From Noviherbaspirillum sp. Root189 (GTDB lineage: Bacteria > Pseudomonadota > Gammaproteobacteria > Burkholderiales > Burkholderiaceae_D), in NCBI RefSeq assembly GCF_001428545.1, contig NZ_LMHZ01000036.1, positions 573 through 34,274 of the forward strand: a DNA stretch of 33,702 nucleotides. Direction: 5' to 3'. Position numbers and translations under genes: made by a program. Shown here piece by piece: positions 22,470-30,551 of the stretch. How positions within the stretch are numbered: position 1 is the stretch's first letter; every line of letters starts with the position of its first letter. The notes beneath the pieces are model-generated. The model did not search any database and had not been told where the DNA came from. It saw nothing but the letters and a program-made list of their open reading frames with translations.

Positions 22470-23486
22470 TTACTGGTCTTTGGGTTTATGGTGGCCTATG
22501 AATGTAGACGGCACGCTGCCCGACGAGTCTTTCGGATAAGGCTGAGAGCGCTCAATCGCGCGAGCGACAGCTTCATCGAAACCCGGCACGCCGGAAGAGC
22601 GCAGCTTGCGCAAGCCGGCTACCGAGCCGTCGGGAAGCAAGCGCACTTCGTATTCTACAGGGGGGTTGCCCTGCAAGCTCTCCGGCACAATAAAGCTGAT
22701 GTTGGATCGGATCTTGGCAGCGATACGCTGGCTATACGCGCCGTCGGCCCGGCCACCTTGTGCCTTGGGGGCGTCGCCCGAGCCGCCTGCGCCGGTGATG
22801 CGGCGCATATCTTCTTCGCGCATTTTCTGCGCGAGCTTAGCGTCCGCTTCTTCCTGCTGGCGTTTTTTCTCCGCGAGTTTCTTGTCGGCCTCGGCTTTCG
22901 CTGCTTTTTCCTTTTCCAGGCGCTTGGCTTCTTCCGCCTTGGCCTTGGCGATTTTTTCTTTTTCTTCCTGCTCGCGCTTTTCCTGTTCGCGTTTCTTTTC
23001 CTTCGCCAGATCTTCGTCGCGGCGCTTCTTTTCAAGAGCGAGCTTCTCGTCCTGTTGTTTCTTTTCCAACGCGATTTTTTCTTTCCGCTCTTCTTCCTTG
23101 CGCTCTTCCTCTTCGCGGCGCTTTTTCTCTTCGATCTTGCGTTTCTTTTCCTGTTCGAGCGCGATATCCGGCTTGGCTACCGGAGGTTCTTCGACCTTGG
23201 GCTTGGGCGGTTCCGGCACAGCGACCTTGGGGACTGGTTGTGGCTCGGGTTTCGGCTCCGGCTTGGGTTCCGGTGCTTTTACCGGTTCTGGCACGGGCGC
23301 GGCTTCACGCGGTTGGGGACTCCAGACTTCGGCTTCAATCGTGGTCGGGGTTTCATTCTGCCAACGCACACCAATCCACAGGAACACCAGCAGTGCCAGA
23401 TGCACCAGTGCGGCCAGGATCAGCGCGCGCCAGCGGCCGCGCTCCTGTGGAACGGTGTACGGGGCGGAATCAGTCATTGCATTCAT
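22470..23486 (-). CDS. tolA: Cell envelope integrity protein TolA
   Basis: Transmits proton-motive force from TolQR to TolB-Pal. 338 aa in three parts: a single N-terminal membrane anchor (WRALILAALVHLALLVFLWI, about 20-42); a proline-rich stretch (about 60-105) and a very long charged helix (about 108-235) made almost wholly of K, E, R, A, visible as EEKKRREEEERKEEERKEK and similar; and a C-terminal TonB/TolA-like domain (about 245-338) with AYSQRIAAKIRSNISFIVPE and VEYEVRLLPDGSVAGLRKLR. The ATG overlaps the tolR stop by 4 nt. The coiled-coil composition generates a long false reading on the other strand. Confidence 0.95.
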   Translation of the reverse strand: MNAMTDSAPYTVPQERGRWRALILAALVHLALLVFLWIGVRWQNETPTTIEAEVWSPQPREAAPVPEPVKAPEPKPEPKPEPQPVPKVAVPEPPKPKVEEPPVAKPDIALEQEKKRKIEEKKRREEEERKEEERKEKIALEKKQQDEKLALEKKRRDEDLAKEKKREQEKREQEEKEKIAKAKAEEAKRLEKEKAAKAEADKKLAEKKRQQEEADAKLAQKMREEDMRRITGAGGSGDAPKAQGGRADGAYSQRIAAKIRSNISFIVPESLQGNPPVEYEVRLLPDGSVAGLRKLRSSGVPGFDEAVARAIERSQPYPKDSSGSVPSTFIGHHKPKDQ

Positions 23487-23920
23487 TGCTTGGTTGCCAA
23501 CCCCACGCGAGTGATGCCCAGCTTCTTGGCCTCGGAAATGATCTGGATCACTTCGTCGTACTTGATGTCCTTGTCGCCGGAGATCATGACAGGCATGTCG
23601 GGATTCGCTTCATGCATGGCACGCAGCTTCTGGATCAAGCCACTGCGACCGCCTACTTTTTCAGCCTGGCTGGCGCTCTTTTGACCGATGATGCCGATAG
23701 TCGCAGTGGTATCTGGTTTGAGTGAAATCTGGATATATTCAGTCGGCGGCAGCGACGATTTCGCTGCGGTTGGCAGATTGATCACGCCGGGATTGGTCAT
23801 CGGTGTGGCCACCATGAAAATCACCAGCAGCACCAGCATCACGTCGATGTAGGGGACGACGTTGATTTCGGATTTGAACTTGCGGCTACGCCCACCGCGC
23901 ATCGTACTGTTGCCTGCCAT
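23483..23920 (-). CDS. tolR: TolR (ExbD/TolR family)
   Basis: Inner-membrane component of the TolQR stator/motor. 145 aa: cytoplasmic N terminus, one membrane segment VPYIDVMLVLLVIFMVATPM (about 21-42) with the proton-path Asp in YIDVMLVLL, and a periplasmic dimerising domain (about 60-145) ending DEVIQIISEAKKLGITRVGL. It overlaps tolQ by one base (TAATG) and tolA by four, indicating tight coupling. Confidence 0.96.
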   Translation of the reverse strand: MAGNSTMRGGRSRKFKSEINVVPYIDVMLVLLVIFMVATPMTNPGVINLPTAAKSSLPPTEYIQISLKPDTTATIGIIGQKSASQAEKVGGRSGLIQKLRAMHEANPDMPVMISGDKDIKYDEVIQIISEAKKLGITRVGLATKQ

Positions 23921-24618
23921 TAGCGAACCTGACGTTGCAAGATATTGGAGAATTCTTCGATAAAGCTTTCGAAGCGGATCGCGAGACGGTCGATGTCATG
24001 CGAATAGCGGTTGTAGGCAACCACGGCCGGAATCGCGGCGAACAAGCCGATGGCGGTCGCTATCAGCGCTTCGGCAATACCTGGTGCGACTGATGCCAGC
24101 GTCGCCTGCTGGACATTTGCCAGTCCGCGGAATGCGTTCATGATACCCCACACCGTACCAAACAGGCCTACATACGGCGATACGGAACCGACTGATGCGA
24201 GAAAGGCAAGATGCGATTCCAATGCATCCATTTCACGCTGGTAAGCCGCACGCATGGCGCGGCGTGCACCGTCGATCATGCTGCCCTGATCAATCTGGCC
24301 CTTGCCGGCGAAAATCGCCTTGCCCTTGATGAATTCGCCCATGCCGGATTCAAAGATGCGCTCCAGGGCGCCGCTCTTTCCGTTGCGTCGGCGGTTCGAC
24401 GTTGCTTCTTCATACAAGGCATTCAGGTTACCGCCCGACCAGAATGCGCGCTCGAATTCCTCGGTCTGTACCTGCGCACTTTTGATCGCGAACATTTTGC
24501 GGAAAATATAAGTCCAGCTCATGATCGAAACCAGCAACAGCAGCGCCATGACGAGCTGGACGAGCACGGATGCATTACTGATCAGGGAAATAAACGAAAG
24601 GTCTTGTGTGACGCTCAT
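23920..24618 (-). CDS. tolQ: TolQ (MotA/TolQ/ExbB family proton channel)
   Basis: Inner-membrane proton-channel subunit of Tol. 232 aa (E. coli 230) with three membrane segments: SNASVLVQLVMALLLLVSIM (about 14-35), VGSVSPYVGLFGTVWGIMNA (about 140-165) and AEALIATAIGLFAAIPAVVA (about 180-200). The family block GLFGTVWGIMNAFRGLANVQ and the ATAIGLFAAIPAV helix are clear. The start has only a weak purine stretch; translation may depend on structure, since a strong hairpin precedes it (24653-24692). Confidence 0.96.
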   Translation of the reverse strand: MSVTQDLSFISLISNASVLVQLVMALLLLVSIMSWTYIFRKMFAIKSAQVQTEEFERAFWSGGNLNALYEEATSNRRRNGKSGALERIFESGMGEFIKGKAIFAGKGQIDQGSMIDGARRAMRAAYQREMDALESHLAFLASVGSVSPYVGLFGTVWGIMNAFRGLANVQQATLASVAPGIAEALIATAIGLFAAIPAVVAYNRYSHDIDRLAIRFESFIEEFSNILQRQVR

Positions 24619-24652
24619 TGGCTTCTTTTAACGTAATTGCAAATTCTAACCA

Positions 24653-24692
24653 TGCAAGGACATTGCCCACTTTGGTGAGCAATGTCCTTGCA
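24653..24692. other. Strong hairpin between ybgC and tolQ
   Basis: TGCAAGGACATTGC (24653-24666) and GCAATGTCCTTGCA (24679-24692) form a perfect 14-bp stem; the 12-nt loop can add a small CAC/GTG stem. On the minus strand no T-run follows, so it is not a standard terminator. It begins just after the ybgC stop and ends 34 nt before the tolQ start. Confidence 0.7.
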
Positions 24693-24698
24693 GGGGAT

Positions 24699-25139
24699 TT
24701 AAGCTCTGCCGCTATTGCTTTTATGTATACGGCCCAGCACTTCGTCGGGAATGGGCGTTGGCCGAAAGCTTTCGGTATGTACGCAGCCGACCCGAATCTT
24801 ACCCTTGGTCAGCAATTTTTTCTCAACGCCATTTATTCGCCACGCTTCTTGTGCGAATTCCACGGAAGCGCGGCCCAGCCGTTCGACTACGACCGTGAGT
24901 TTCAGTTCATCATCTAATTTCGCGGGAGCATGATAATCGACCGCCGTGCTTTTGACGACAAACATTACATGGTGTTTCTCGGCTAACAATTGCTGACCGA
25001 TTCCATGAGTCCGCAGCCACTCAGTACGCGCACGCTCGAAGAATTTGAGGTAATTGGCATAGAAGACGACACCACCGGTATCGGTGTCTTCATAGTACAC
25101 GCGGACAGGCCAGGAAAAATCGGAAGTCGAATTGTCCAT
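24699..25139 (-). CDS. ybgC: Tol-Pal associated acyl-CoA thioesterase YbgC
   Basis: Hotdog-fold thioesterase acting on acyl-CoA or acyl-ACP, conserved at the head of the tol-pal cluster. 146 aa; PVRVYYEDTDTGGVVFYANY (about 11-30) holds the catalytic Asp and the family signature YxDTDxGGVVYHxNY-like block, followed by FFERARTEWLRTHGI and the central strands VVKSTAVDYHAPAKLDDELK. GGAAG sits 4 nt before the ATG. The upstream ydfG-like gene ends 52 nt away on the same strand, and tolQ follows after an 80-nt gap containing a hairpin. Confidence 0.94.
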   Translation of the reverse strand: MDNSTSDFSWPVRVYYEDTDTGGVVFYANYLKFFERARTEWLRTHGIGQQLLAEKHHVMFVVKSTAVDYHAPAKLDDELKLTVVVERLGRASVEFAQEAWRINGVEKKLLTKGKIRVGCVHTESFRPTPIPDEVLGRIHKSNSGRA

Positions 25140-25191
25140 TACATGGCGCTTCCACGGATTGGGGACAATGTGGCAATATGAACGGTCAGCA

Positions 25192-25938
25192 TTACATGTT
25201 GCGCTTGATATTAAACGCGCTGAAGCCTTGGCAGGTCGGCATCATTTCAATGTAATTAATATTGACGTGTGCCGGCAATGTGGCGATCCAGTAGGCGGAT
25301 TCGGCAATGTCGGTTGCAGTCAGCGGTACGGTACCTTCGTAGACCTTTGCTGCTGCATTATCGTCCTTTAGGCGGACATTGGAAAATTCTGTGCCGCCGC
25401 ATAGACCCGGAGCAATATTCGTGGCGCGTACACCGGTGCCGATCAGATCGGCTCGCAGGTTCAGCGTAAACTGGTCGACAAAGGCCTTGGTCGCGCCGTA
25501 GACGTTGCCGCCAGGATAGGGGTAGGCCCCCGCCGTTGAACCAATATTGATCACTGTGCCGCGTCCCCGTGCGACCATGCCCGGCAGGATTGCGTGGGTC
25601 ATTGTGACCAAACCTTTGCAATTGGTGTCGATCATGGTTTCCCAGTCTTCCAGCGAGGCTTTCTGTGCAGGCTCAATGCCGAGCGCAAGGCCAGCATTGT
25701 TGACCAGCACATCGATGTCTTTCCAGTCCTGTGGCAGACCGTCGAGCGCCTGCATGATCGACACCTTGCTCGTGACGTCCATTTCGATGGGGAGCAGGGA
25801 GGCGCCGAGTTCGGCGGCAATCTTGTCAAGTCGGTCGCGGCGACGGCCGGTTGCGATGACCTGATGGCCATGTTTGGCGAATTTGCGCGCCATTTCTTCT
25901 CCGAAGCCCGAAGTTGCACCGGTAATCAGCACGATCAT
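25192..25938 (-). CDS. ydfG: NADP-dependent 3-hydroxy acid dehydrogenase, SDR family (YdfG-like)
   Basis: Classical short-chain dehydrogenase oxidising L-allo-threonine, serine and 3-hydroxy acids in E. coli YdfG. From the ATG at 25938 the protein has 248 residues, equal to E. coli YdfG. Motifs: cofactor TGATSGFG (6-13), NNAG (80-83), catalytic Ser134, Tyr147, Lys151 in NIGSTAGAYPYPGGNVYGAT followed by K. GRRRDRLDKI after the second strand suits NADP. AAAGGA with a good spacer decides this ATG over an in-frame upstream start. Probably co-transcribed into ybgC, but the link with Tol-Pal is only positional. Confidence 0.9.
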   Translation of the reverse strand: MIVLITGATSGFGEEMARKFAKHGHQVIATGRRRDRLDKIAAELGASLLPIEMDVTSKVSIMQALDGLPQDWKDIDVLVNNAGLALGIEPAQKASLEDWETMIDTNCKGLVTMTHAILPGMVARGRGTVINIGSTAGAYPYPGGNVYGATKAFVDQFTLNLRADLIGTGVRATNIAPGLCGGTEFSNVRLKDDNAAAKVYEGTVPLTATDIAESAYWIATLPAHVNINYIEMMPTCQGFSAFNIKRNM

Positions 25939-26034
25939 GGTATTTCCTTTCATACAAAAAGGTTAGGTTGGCAAAATTGTAGCCGAAAGGCGGATGCCCG
26001 ATTCCAATTCGGAAAAAAGGTTTGCTGGCGATCC

Positions 26035-26063
26035 TTGCCACATTCGAGGCGCTACCTTACAAT
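26035..26063 (+). promoter_or_regulatory. Sigma70 promoter of the glyA riboswitch transcript
   Basis: TTGCCA (26035-26040), 17-bp spacer, TACAAT (26058-26063): each hexamer one base from consensus. It predicts initiation near 26070, a few bases before the first riboswitch stem and about 210 nt before glyA. Confidence 0.75.
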
Positions 26064-26077
26064 TTAGGTCCATTTCG

Positions 26078-26181
26078 TCTCACGTAACTGGCGAATGCCG
26101 GGCGCGCAGCTAGTCGCGGTTCGGCTAAAAGGTGGAAATCCACCGGGGAACGTGAGATATCAACAGCCGTTCGCCTGGGCA
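26078..26181 (+). promoter_or_regulatory. ZTP/ZMP riboswitch (pfl motif) controlling glyA
   Basis: Senses the purine intermediate ZMP/ZTP (AICAR phosphates), which build up when 10-formyl-THF is short, and raises expression of one-carbon genes (known for the class). TCTCACGT (26078-26085) pairs perfectly with ACGTGAGA (26150-26157), enclosing the conserved AACTGGCG (26086-26093) and CCACCGGGGAACGTGA region; the 3' domain has CCGTTCGCCTGGGCA (26167-26181), whose CGCC can pair with GGCG for the pseudoknot. An extra internal stem accounts for the 104-nt length. glyA is a common target of the class. Recognised by motif, not by covariance search. Confidence 0.85.
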
Positions 26182-26220
26182 GCCCAAATGGAATGCACGA
26201 CTGAGGCTGCCTGTCTTCTT
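26176..26220 (+). terminator. Riboswitch expression platform: terminator overlapping the aptamer 3' end
   Basis: GGCAGCC (26178-26184) pairs with GGCTGCC (26205-26211), extendable by G-U pairs, and a U-rich TGTCTTCTTTCT follows. The 5' arm contains the conserved GGCA of the aptamer, so ligand binding and terminator formation exclude each other, giving an ON switch. Confidence 0.65.
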
Positions 26221-26282
26221 TCTATTGGCCCTCATTCGATTTCGGCAAACCCACTTTGCATCCTTAATCGATTGGAGTTTTC

Positions 26283-27527
26283 ATGTTCACAAAAGACCAT
26301 ACCATTGCCAAAGTCGACCCTGATCTTTGGTCCGCCATCCAGCAGGAAAACGCGCGCCAGCAAGATCATATCGAACTGATCGCGTCCGAGAACTACACAT
26401 CACCCGCTGTGATGGAAGCGCAGGGCTCCCAGCTGACCAATAAGTACGCCGAGGGCTATCCGGGGAAGCGTTATTACGGTGGCTGCGAATTCGTCGACAT
26501 CGCCGAGGCGCTGGCGATCAACCGTCTGAAGGAGTTGTTTGGCGCTGAAGCGGCGAACGTGCAGCCGAATTCCGGCTCGCAGGCAAACCAGGGTGTGTTT
26601 TTCGCGATGCTGAAGCCGGGCGACACCATCATGGGCATGTCGCTGGCCGAAGGCGGTCACCTCACGCACGGCATGGCACTGAACATGTCCGGCAAATGGT
26701 TCAACGTGGTGTCCTACGGTCTCAATGAGAAGGAAGAGATTGATTATGACGCGATGGAGCGCCTCGCACGGGAGAAGAAGCCGAAGATGATCATTGCCGG
26801 CGCATCTGCTTATGCGCTGCGTATCGATTTCGAACGGTTTGCGAAGATTGCCAAGGAAGTTGGTGCTTATTTCATGGTCGACATGGCGCACTACGCTGGC
26901 CTGATCGCCGCTGGCGTGTATCCTAATCCGGTGCCGCACGCTGACTTCGTGACATCGACGACGCACAAGTCCCTGCGCGGTCCGCGCGGCGGCGTCATCC
27001 TGATGAAAGCCGAGCACGAGAAGGCCATCAATTCCGCGATCTTCCCAGGCATTCAGGGCGGCCCGCTGATGCATGTCATCGCTGGCAAGGCGGTCGCATT
27101 CAAGGAGGCGCTGTCGCCTGAGTTCAAGACTTACCAGGAACAAGTCGTCAAGAATGCTGACGCGCTGGCGAAAGCGCTGATCGCACGTGGCTTGCGTATT
27201 GTGTCCGGTCGCACCGAATCGCATGTGATGCTGGTTGATCTGCGTGCCAAGAAGATTACCGGTAAGGAAGCTGAAGCTATCCTTGGTTCGGCACACATGA
27301 CCTGCAACAAGAACGCGATTCCAAACGATCCGGAAAAACCATTTGTCACCTCCGGCATCCGTCTCGGCAGTCCGGCGATGACGACTCGTGGCTTCAAGGA
27401 AGCCGAGGCGACCAAGGTCGGTAATTTGATCGCTGACGTACTCGACAATCCGCACGATGCCGCAACGATCGAGCGCGTGAAGGCGGAAGTCAGGAAGCTG
27501 ACCGAAGCGTTCCCGGTTTACGGTTAA
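26283..27527 (+). CDS. glyA: Serine hydroxymethyltransferase
   Basis: PLP enzyme converting serine and THF to glycine and 5,10-methylene-THF, the main source of one-carbon units. 414 aa (E. coli 417). Visible: [19 protein letters not shown] (30-48), [17 protein letters not shown] (53-69), [33 protein letters not shown], and the PLP Lys229 in [14 protein letters not shown]. The C-terminal [12 protein letters not shown] is also intact. GGAG lies upstream of the ATG. Product methylene-THF is the substrate of FolD, encoded about 19 kb away in this window; expression is predicted to be set by the ZTP riboswitch. Confidence 0.98.
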   Translation: MFTKDHTIAKVDPDLWSAIQQENARQQDHIELIASENYTSPAVMEAQGSQLTNKYAEGYPGKRYYGGCEFVDIAEALAINRLKELFGAEAANVQPNSGSQANQGVFFAMLKPGDTIMGMSLAEGGHLTHGMALNMSGKWFNVVSYGLNEKEEIDYDAMERLAREKKPKMIIAGASAYALRIDFERFAKIAKEVGAYFMVDMAHYAGLIAAGVYPNPVPHADFVTSTTHKSLRGPRGGVILMKAEHEKAINSAIFPGIQGGPLMHVIAGKAVAFKEALSPEFKTYQEQVVKNADALAKALIARGLRIVSGRTESHVMLVDLRAKKITGKEAEAILGSAHMTCNKNAIPNDPEKPFVTSGIRLGSPAMTTRGFKEAEATKVGNLIADVLDNPHDAATIERVKAEVRKLTEAFPVYG

Positions 27528-27570
27528 ATTCCGATGGTCGGTTCGGGATCTGGATTGCAATCAGGGCCCG

Positions 27571-27595
27571 GACCGGTATGACTGGTCATAATCTG
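27571..27595 (+). terminator. Possible weak terminator after glyA
   Basis: GACCGGT-ATG-ACTGGTC (27571-27587) is a 7-bp stem with one G-U pair, followed by ATAATCTGTTTCT. The tail is only loosely T-rich, so termination is uncertain. The rest of the glyA-nrdR gap shows a short TGGTAG tandem and no clear promoter. Confidence 0.35.
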
Positions 27596-27771
27596 TTTCT
27601 CACATCAGGTTGATCGCCCAGTCTGCTGCTAACGTGTTGTAATGGTAATGATAGTGGTAGTGGTAGCAGGGCCGGCACGCCAGGCGCTATCCATTGCTGA
27701 GTTGATAATATTGTATGCGATACTAGCGGCTACGATTTCCGAATACGTTCGCACTCATCACCACAGCCGCC

Positions 27772-28242
27772 ATGAAATGTCCCTTCTGTCAGCATGAAGA
27801 CACCCAAGTCATCGACACTCGCGTGTCCGAGGAAGGGGATACCATACGCCGCCGGCGCCGTTGCGCTCACTGCGATAAACGCTTCACTACCTATGAACGC
27901 ATCGAATTATCGATGCCGGTCATCGTCAAGAAAAACGGCAGCCGTACCGATTTCGACCCTGCCAAACTCCGCGCCAGCCTGATGCTGGCTCTTCGCAAGC
28001 GGCCTGTCTCTGCCGAGGCAGTCGATGCAGCAATCCATCGTATCGAAGAGAAGCTTCTGTCCAGCGGCTCCCGCGAAGTGGTGTCCGGCCACATTGGCGA
28101 ACTTGTCATGCGCGAACTGAAGCGTCTCGACAAGATTGCCTATATTCGTTTTGCCTCCGTTTATAAAAGCTTCGAAGACGTGGCGGAGTTTCAGGACGCC
28201 ATCGCCGAAGTTGGTCCTGAACGCAAAACCCCCTCCAAGTAA
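27772..28242 (+). CDS. nrdR: Transcriptional repressor NrdR
   Basis: ATP/dATP-sensing repressor of ribonucleotide reductase genes, which binds NrdR boxes. 156 aa (E. coli 149). The zinc ribbon uses Cys3, Cys6 ([17 protein letters not shown]), Cys31 and Cys34 ([17 protein letters not shown]); residues about 50-140 form the ATP-cone, with [20 protein letters not shown] and [20 protein letters not shown]. The glyA-nrdR order is common in betaproteobacteria. There is no obvious Shine-Dalgarno sequence before the ATG, which is nevertheless fixed by the zinc-ribbon start. Confidence 0.97.
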   Translation: MKCPFCQHEDTQVIDTRVSEEGDTIRRRRRCAHCDKRFTTYERIELSMPVIVKKNGSRTDFDPAKLRASLMLALRKRPVSAEAVDAAIHRIEEKLLSSGSREVVSGHIGELVMRELKRLDKIAYIRFASVYKSFEDVAEFQDAIAEVGPERKTPSK

Positions 28243-28251
28243 ACATCCTGC

Positions 28252-28316
28252 TACTACCTCCCGCGTAGTATTGCCGTTAAAAATATTGCCATTTATATAA
28301 TTATCAAATATATAAT
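28252..28316 (+). promoter_or_regulatory. AT-rich candidate promoter region of the pilVWXY1 operon
   Basis: TTGCCG (28271-28276), 17-bp spacer, TATATA (28294-28299) is one candidate; TTGCCA (28286-28291), 19-bp spacer, TATAAT (28311-28316) is another. The dyad TACTAC/GTAGTA (28252-28257/28265-28270) lies directly upstream and could be an operator or a weak end to nrdR. Which hexamers are used cannot be told by eye. Confidence 0.45.
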
Positions 28317-28360
28317 ATTGTCACTTGGGAATTGACAATTCATGGCAAGGAGAGGACGGC

Positions 28361-28942
28361 ATGGTGAGAAGGAGGCATATGGTTGGCTTCTCGTTGATTG
28401 AGGTGTTGGTCGCGGTACTGGTTCTCGCGTTGGGCGTGATCGGCGCGGCCGGTATGCAGTTGACCGCCATGCGTACCGGTCATCAGTCCGGCCTGCAAAC
28501 GATGGCAGTTCAGCTCGCTGCCGAACTTGCCGACAAAATGCGTGCCAATGACGGGCAGATGAAAAAGAACGATGTAGACAATCCCTTTATCGGCATAAGC
28601 TTCCGGCACTCGGTCGAAGGCACTCCGGCCACACCCTCCAAGTTGTGCTACAGCGCGAGTTGCGACAGCCGCGAACTTGCGGATTTCGATATCTACGAAT
28701 GGAAGAAGCGTCTCGCTGCGACGCTGCCAGACGCACGCGCTGCCGTATGTCGCGATGCGCAGCCTTGGGATGATGCACAGCAGTCACTTGCATGGGAATG
28801 CCAGGGAGGTGCTGGTGCAGGCGCTTCAGTTGTCATTAAAGTCGGGTGGCAAGCTAAAAATCCGGATGGTACTTTGGTCAGAAACGCTTCCAAGGAATTC
28901 CCGCCCACCGTGGCATTCACTGTGGAGCCCTATATTCAATGA
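28361..28942 (+). CDS. pilV: Type IV pilus minor pilin PilV
   Basis: Minor pilin that primes pilus assembly. From the ATG at 28361 the prepilin is 193 aa: leader MVRRRHMVG, prepilin-peptidase site G/F, then FSLIEVLVAVLVLALGVIGA, the class III signal helix with the conserved Glu5. The globular part has a Cys pair (LCYSASCDSREL) and ends in VAFTVEPYIQ. AAGGAG with an 8-nt spacer supports this start over a TTG 12 codons upstream and an ATG six codons later. It overlaps pilW by 4 nt. The LALGVIGAAGMQL segment is typical of PilV. Confidence 0.9.
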   Translation: MVRRRHMVGFSLIEVLVAVLVLALGVIGAAGMQLTAMRTGHQSGLQTMAVQLAAELADKMRANDGQMKKNDVDNPFIGISFRHSVEGTPATPSKLCYSASCDSRELADFDIYEWKKRLAATLPDARAAVCRDAQPWDDAQQSLAWECQGGAGAGASVVIKVGWQAKNPDGTLVRNASKEFPPTVAFTVEPYIQ

Positions 28943-29904
28943 GGCCAATGCGATTGCATGCGCTCGCCCCGCAGTGTTGTGGCGCCGGGCGGCAATACGG
29001 CCTGACCTTAATCGAGCTCATGATCTCCATTACGCTTGGATTGCTGGTTGTCATGGCGGCGACCGCATTGCTGCTGTCCGCAAAGTCGGGCTACATCGCC
29101 CAGGATGACGGTGCGCGCATGGATGACACCGGCCGTTACGCGGTTGAGTTGATTACACGCGCTATTCGACAGGCCGCCTATGTCAACTGGGATCGGCAGG
29201 AAGCACCTGCGGTAGTCAGACCGGGAATGAGCCCAAGCCTGGAGGGCCTTGATGCTCATCGATTGAAGGCCACTACACCCGGCATGACGTCACCGCTTGG
29301 TGCGGCGGTAAATGGCAGCGATGTATTGTCGGTCCAGTTTTTTGGAGCCACGGATGACGCCGTCGTCAATTGCGCCGGCTTTCCAATCGCTAACCAGGAG
29401 CGCAGCGCCAGTATTTTCTATGTGGCGGAAGATTCGATCGGCGAGCCGCAGCTGTACTGCAAGTACCAGGGAGACAGCAACTGGAGGGCAGAAGGCGTCG
29501 CACGTGGGGTTGAAGCGTTTCAGGTGTTATATGGGGTAGATACCGATGAGGACGGGCTACCCAACAAGATGCTGAATGCGGCTGCAATCAATGCACTCGA
29601 TTCCGCGACGGCAGCCGGAGAAATAAGTGACGAGGCACGCAATGCCAAAACATTCTGGAAAAAAATATCAACTGTGCGCATCGCCGTGCTGGTCCGCGGC
29701 ACCAATAACTCACGTGTTCCGGCAGATAAAACTAAAACGGTCTACGACTTGTTCGGTGATGAATATTCAAGCATGCACGCGTCGGATGACAAGGGTACAC
29801 ATCTGAGCGAAACCGATTTTCCCAAGAGCGTCAGACAACGGCCGCGCAAGGTGTACACGGCGACGGTGCAACTGCGTAACCAGGCATCCGGCAGCGGCGA
29901 ATAA
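28939..29904 (+). CDS. pilW: Type IV pilus assembly protein PilW
   Basis: Minor pilin-like protein, 321 aa. A longer than usual leader ends GRQYG, followed by LTLIELMISITLGLLVVMAA (class III signal helix, Glu5 present). The following segment SAKSGYIAQDDGARMDDTGR and AVELITRAIRQAAYVNW matches the PilW pattern; the C terminus RPRKVYTATVQLRNQ is also typical. It starts within the pilV stop (ATGA overlap) and its own stop overlaps the pilX ATG by one base, so the operon is translationally coupled. Confidence 0.9.
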   Translation: MRPMRLHALAPQCCGAGRQYGLTLIELMISITLGLLVVMAATALLLSAKSGYIAQDDGARMDDTGRYAVELITRAIRQAAYVNWDRQEAPAVVRPGMSPSLEGLDAHRLKATTPGMTSPLGAAVNGSDVLSVQFFGATDDAVVNCAGFPIANQERSASIFYVAEDSIGEPQLYCKYQGDSNWRAEGVARGVEAFQVLYGVDTDEDGLPNKMLNAAAINALDSATAAGEISDEARNAKTFWKKISTVRIAVLVRGTNNSRVPADKTKTVYDLFGDEYSSMHASDDKGTHLSETDFPKSVRQRPRKVYTATVQLRNQASGSGE

Positions 29905-30551
29905 TGGCAACGGACCTGAGCTTAGCCGCGCTGTGCCGTCACAGCGACCCCATTGTTAATCCACGGGAGCAGGGGGCTTCACTCGTCGTCGCCCTGATGA
30001 TGCTGGTGGTAACTATGCTGCTTGGTATTTCTGCCGCACAGATTGCCCTTCAGGGCGAAAAAATTTCCCGCAATGACCGCGACAGACAAGTGGCGCTGCA
30101 AGCGGCGGAAGCAGCGCTCATGGATGCGGAGCTTGATATCGAAAGTTCGCCGGATGCCGCCAAATCGCGTAGTGCCTTGTTCGCGTCGGACAATATTCTG
30201 GCGTTCCCCGAGGCCGGATGTGGCTCCGGTCTGGGCAGTACCAACTTGGGACTTTGCGCCGTCGCAGCAGAGACAACGACTCCTATGTGGCAGAGCGTCG
30301 ACTTCCTGAACGATTCCAGCAACGCTAGTTCGGTCCCCTATGGCCGCTTTACCGGTTATGTTTTCCCATCAGGTAAGGGGGCGCTTCCTGCAAAACTTCC
30401 CCGATACATCATTGAGCCGATGATGTTTTCTTACAAAGGGCATGGAGCCGAGAAGCCGGAAGTGTTCTTTCGCGTCACCGCAATCGGGTTTGGCATGCGG
30501 GATACCACACAGGTGGTCTTGCAGACCTTTTACAGAAAGGCTGGTAAATAA
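29904..30551 (+). CDS. pilX: Type IV pilus assembly protein PilX
   Basis: Minor pilin-like protein, 215 aa. The N-terminal stretch is cytoplasmic (about 1-24, ending NPREQG), followed by ASLVVALMMLVVTMLLGISA, and then AAQIALQGEKISRNDRDRQ with VALQAAEAALMDAE, the characteristic PilX helix. The C terminus FFRVTAIGFGMRDTTQVVLQ with TFY is the family ending. No Glu5 is expected in PilX. pilY1 starts immediately after the stop codon. Confidence 0.9.
   Translation: MATDLSLAALCRHSDPIVNPREQGASLVVALMMLVVTMLLGISAAQIALQGEKISRNDRDRQVALQAAEAALMDAELDIESSPDAAKSRSALFASDNILAFPEAGCGSGLGSTNLGLCAVAAETTTPMWQSVDFLNDSSNASSVPYGRFTGYVFPSGKGALPAKLPRYIIEPMMFSYKGHGAEKPEVFFRVTAIGFGMRDTTQVVLQTFYRKAGK

Noticed and set aside
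22215-23684. Long plus-strand open frames opposite tolB/tolA/tolR rich in Phe, Leu and Ser
   Set aside because: Produced by the Lys/Glu-rich TolA coiled coil read in reverse; low-complexity, no independent evidence.
27650-27668. TGGTAG short tandem repeat before nrdR
   Set aside because: Only about three imperfect units; not enough for a functional or variable repeat call.
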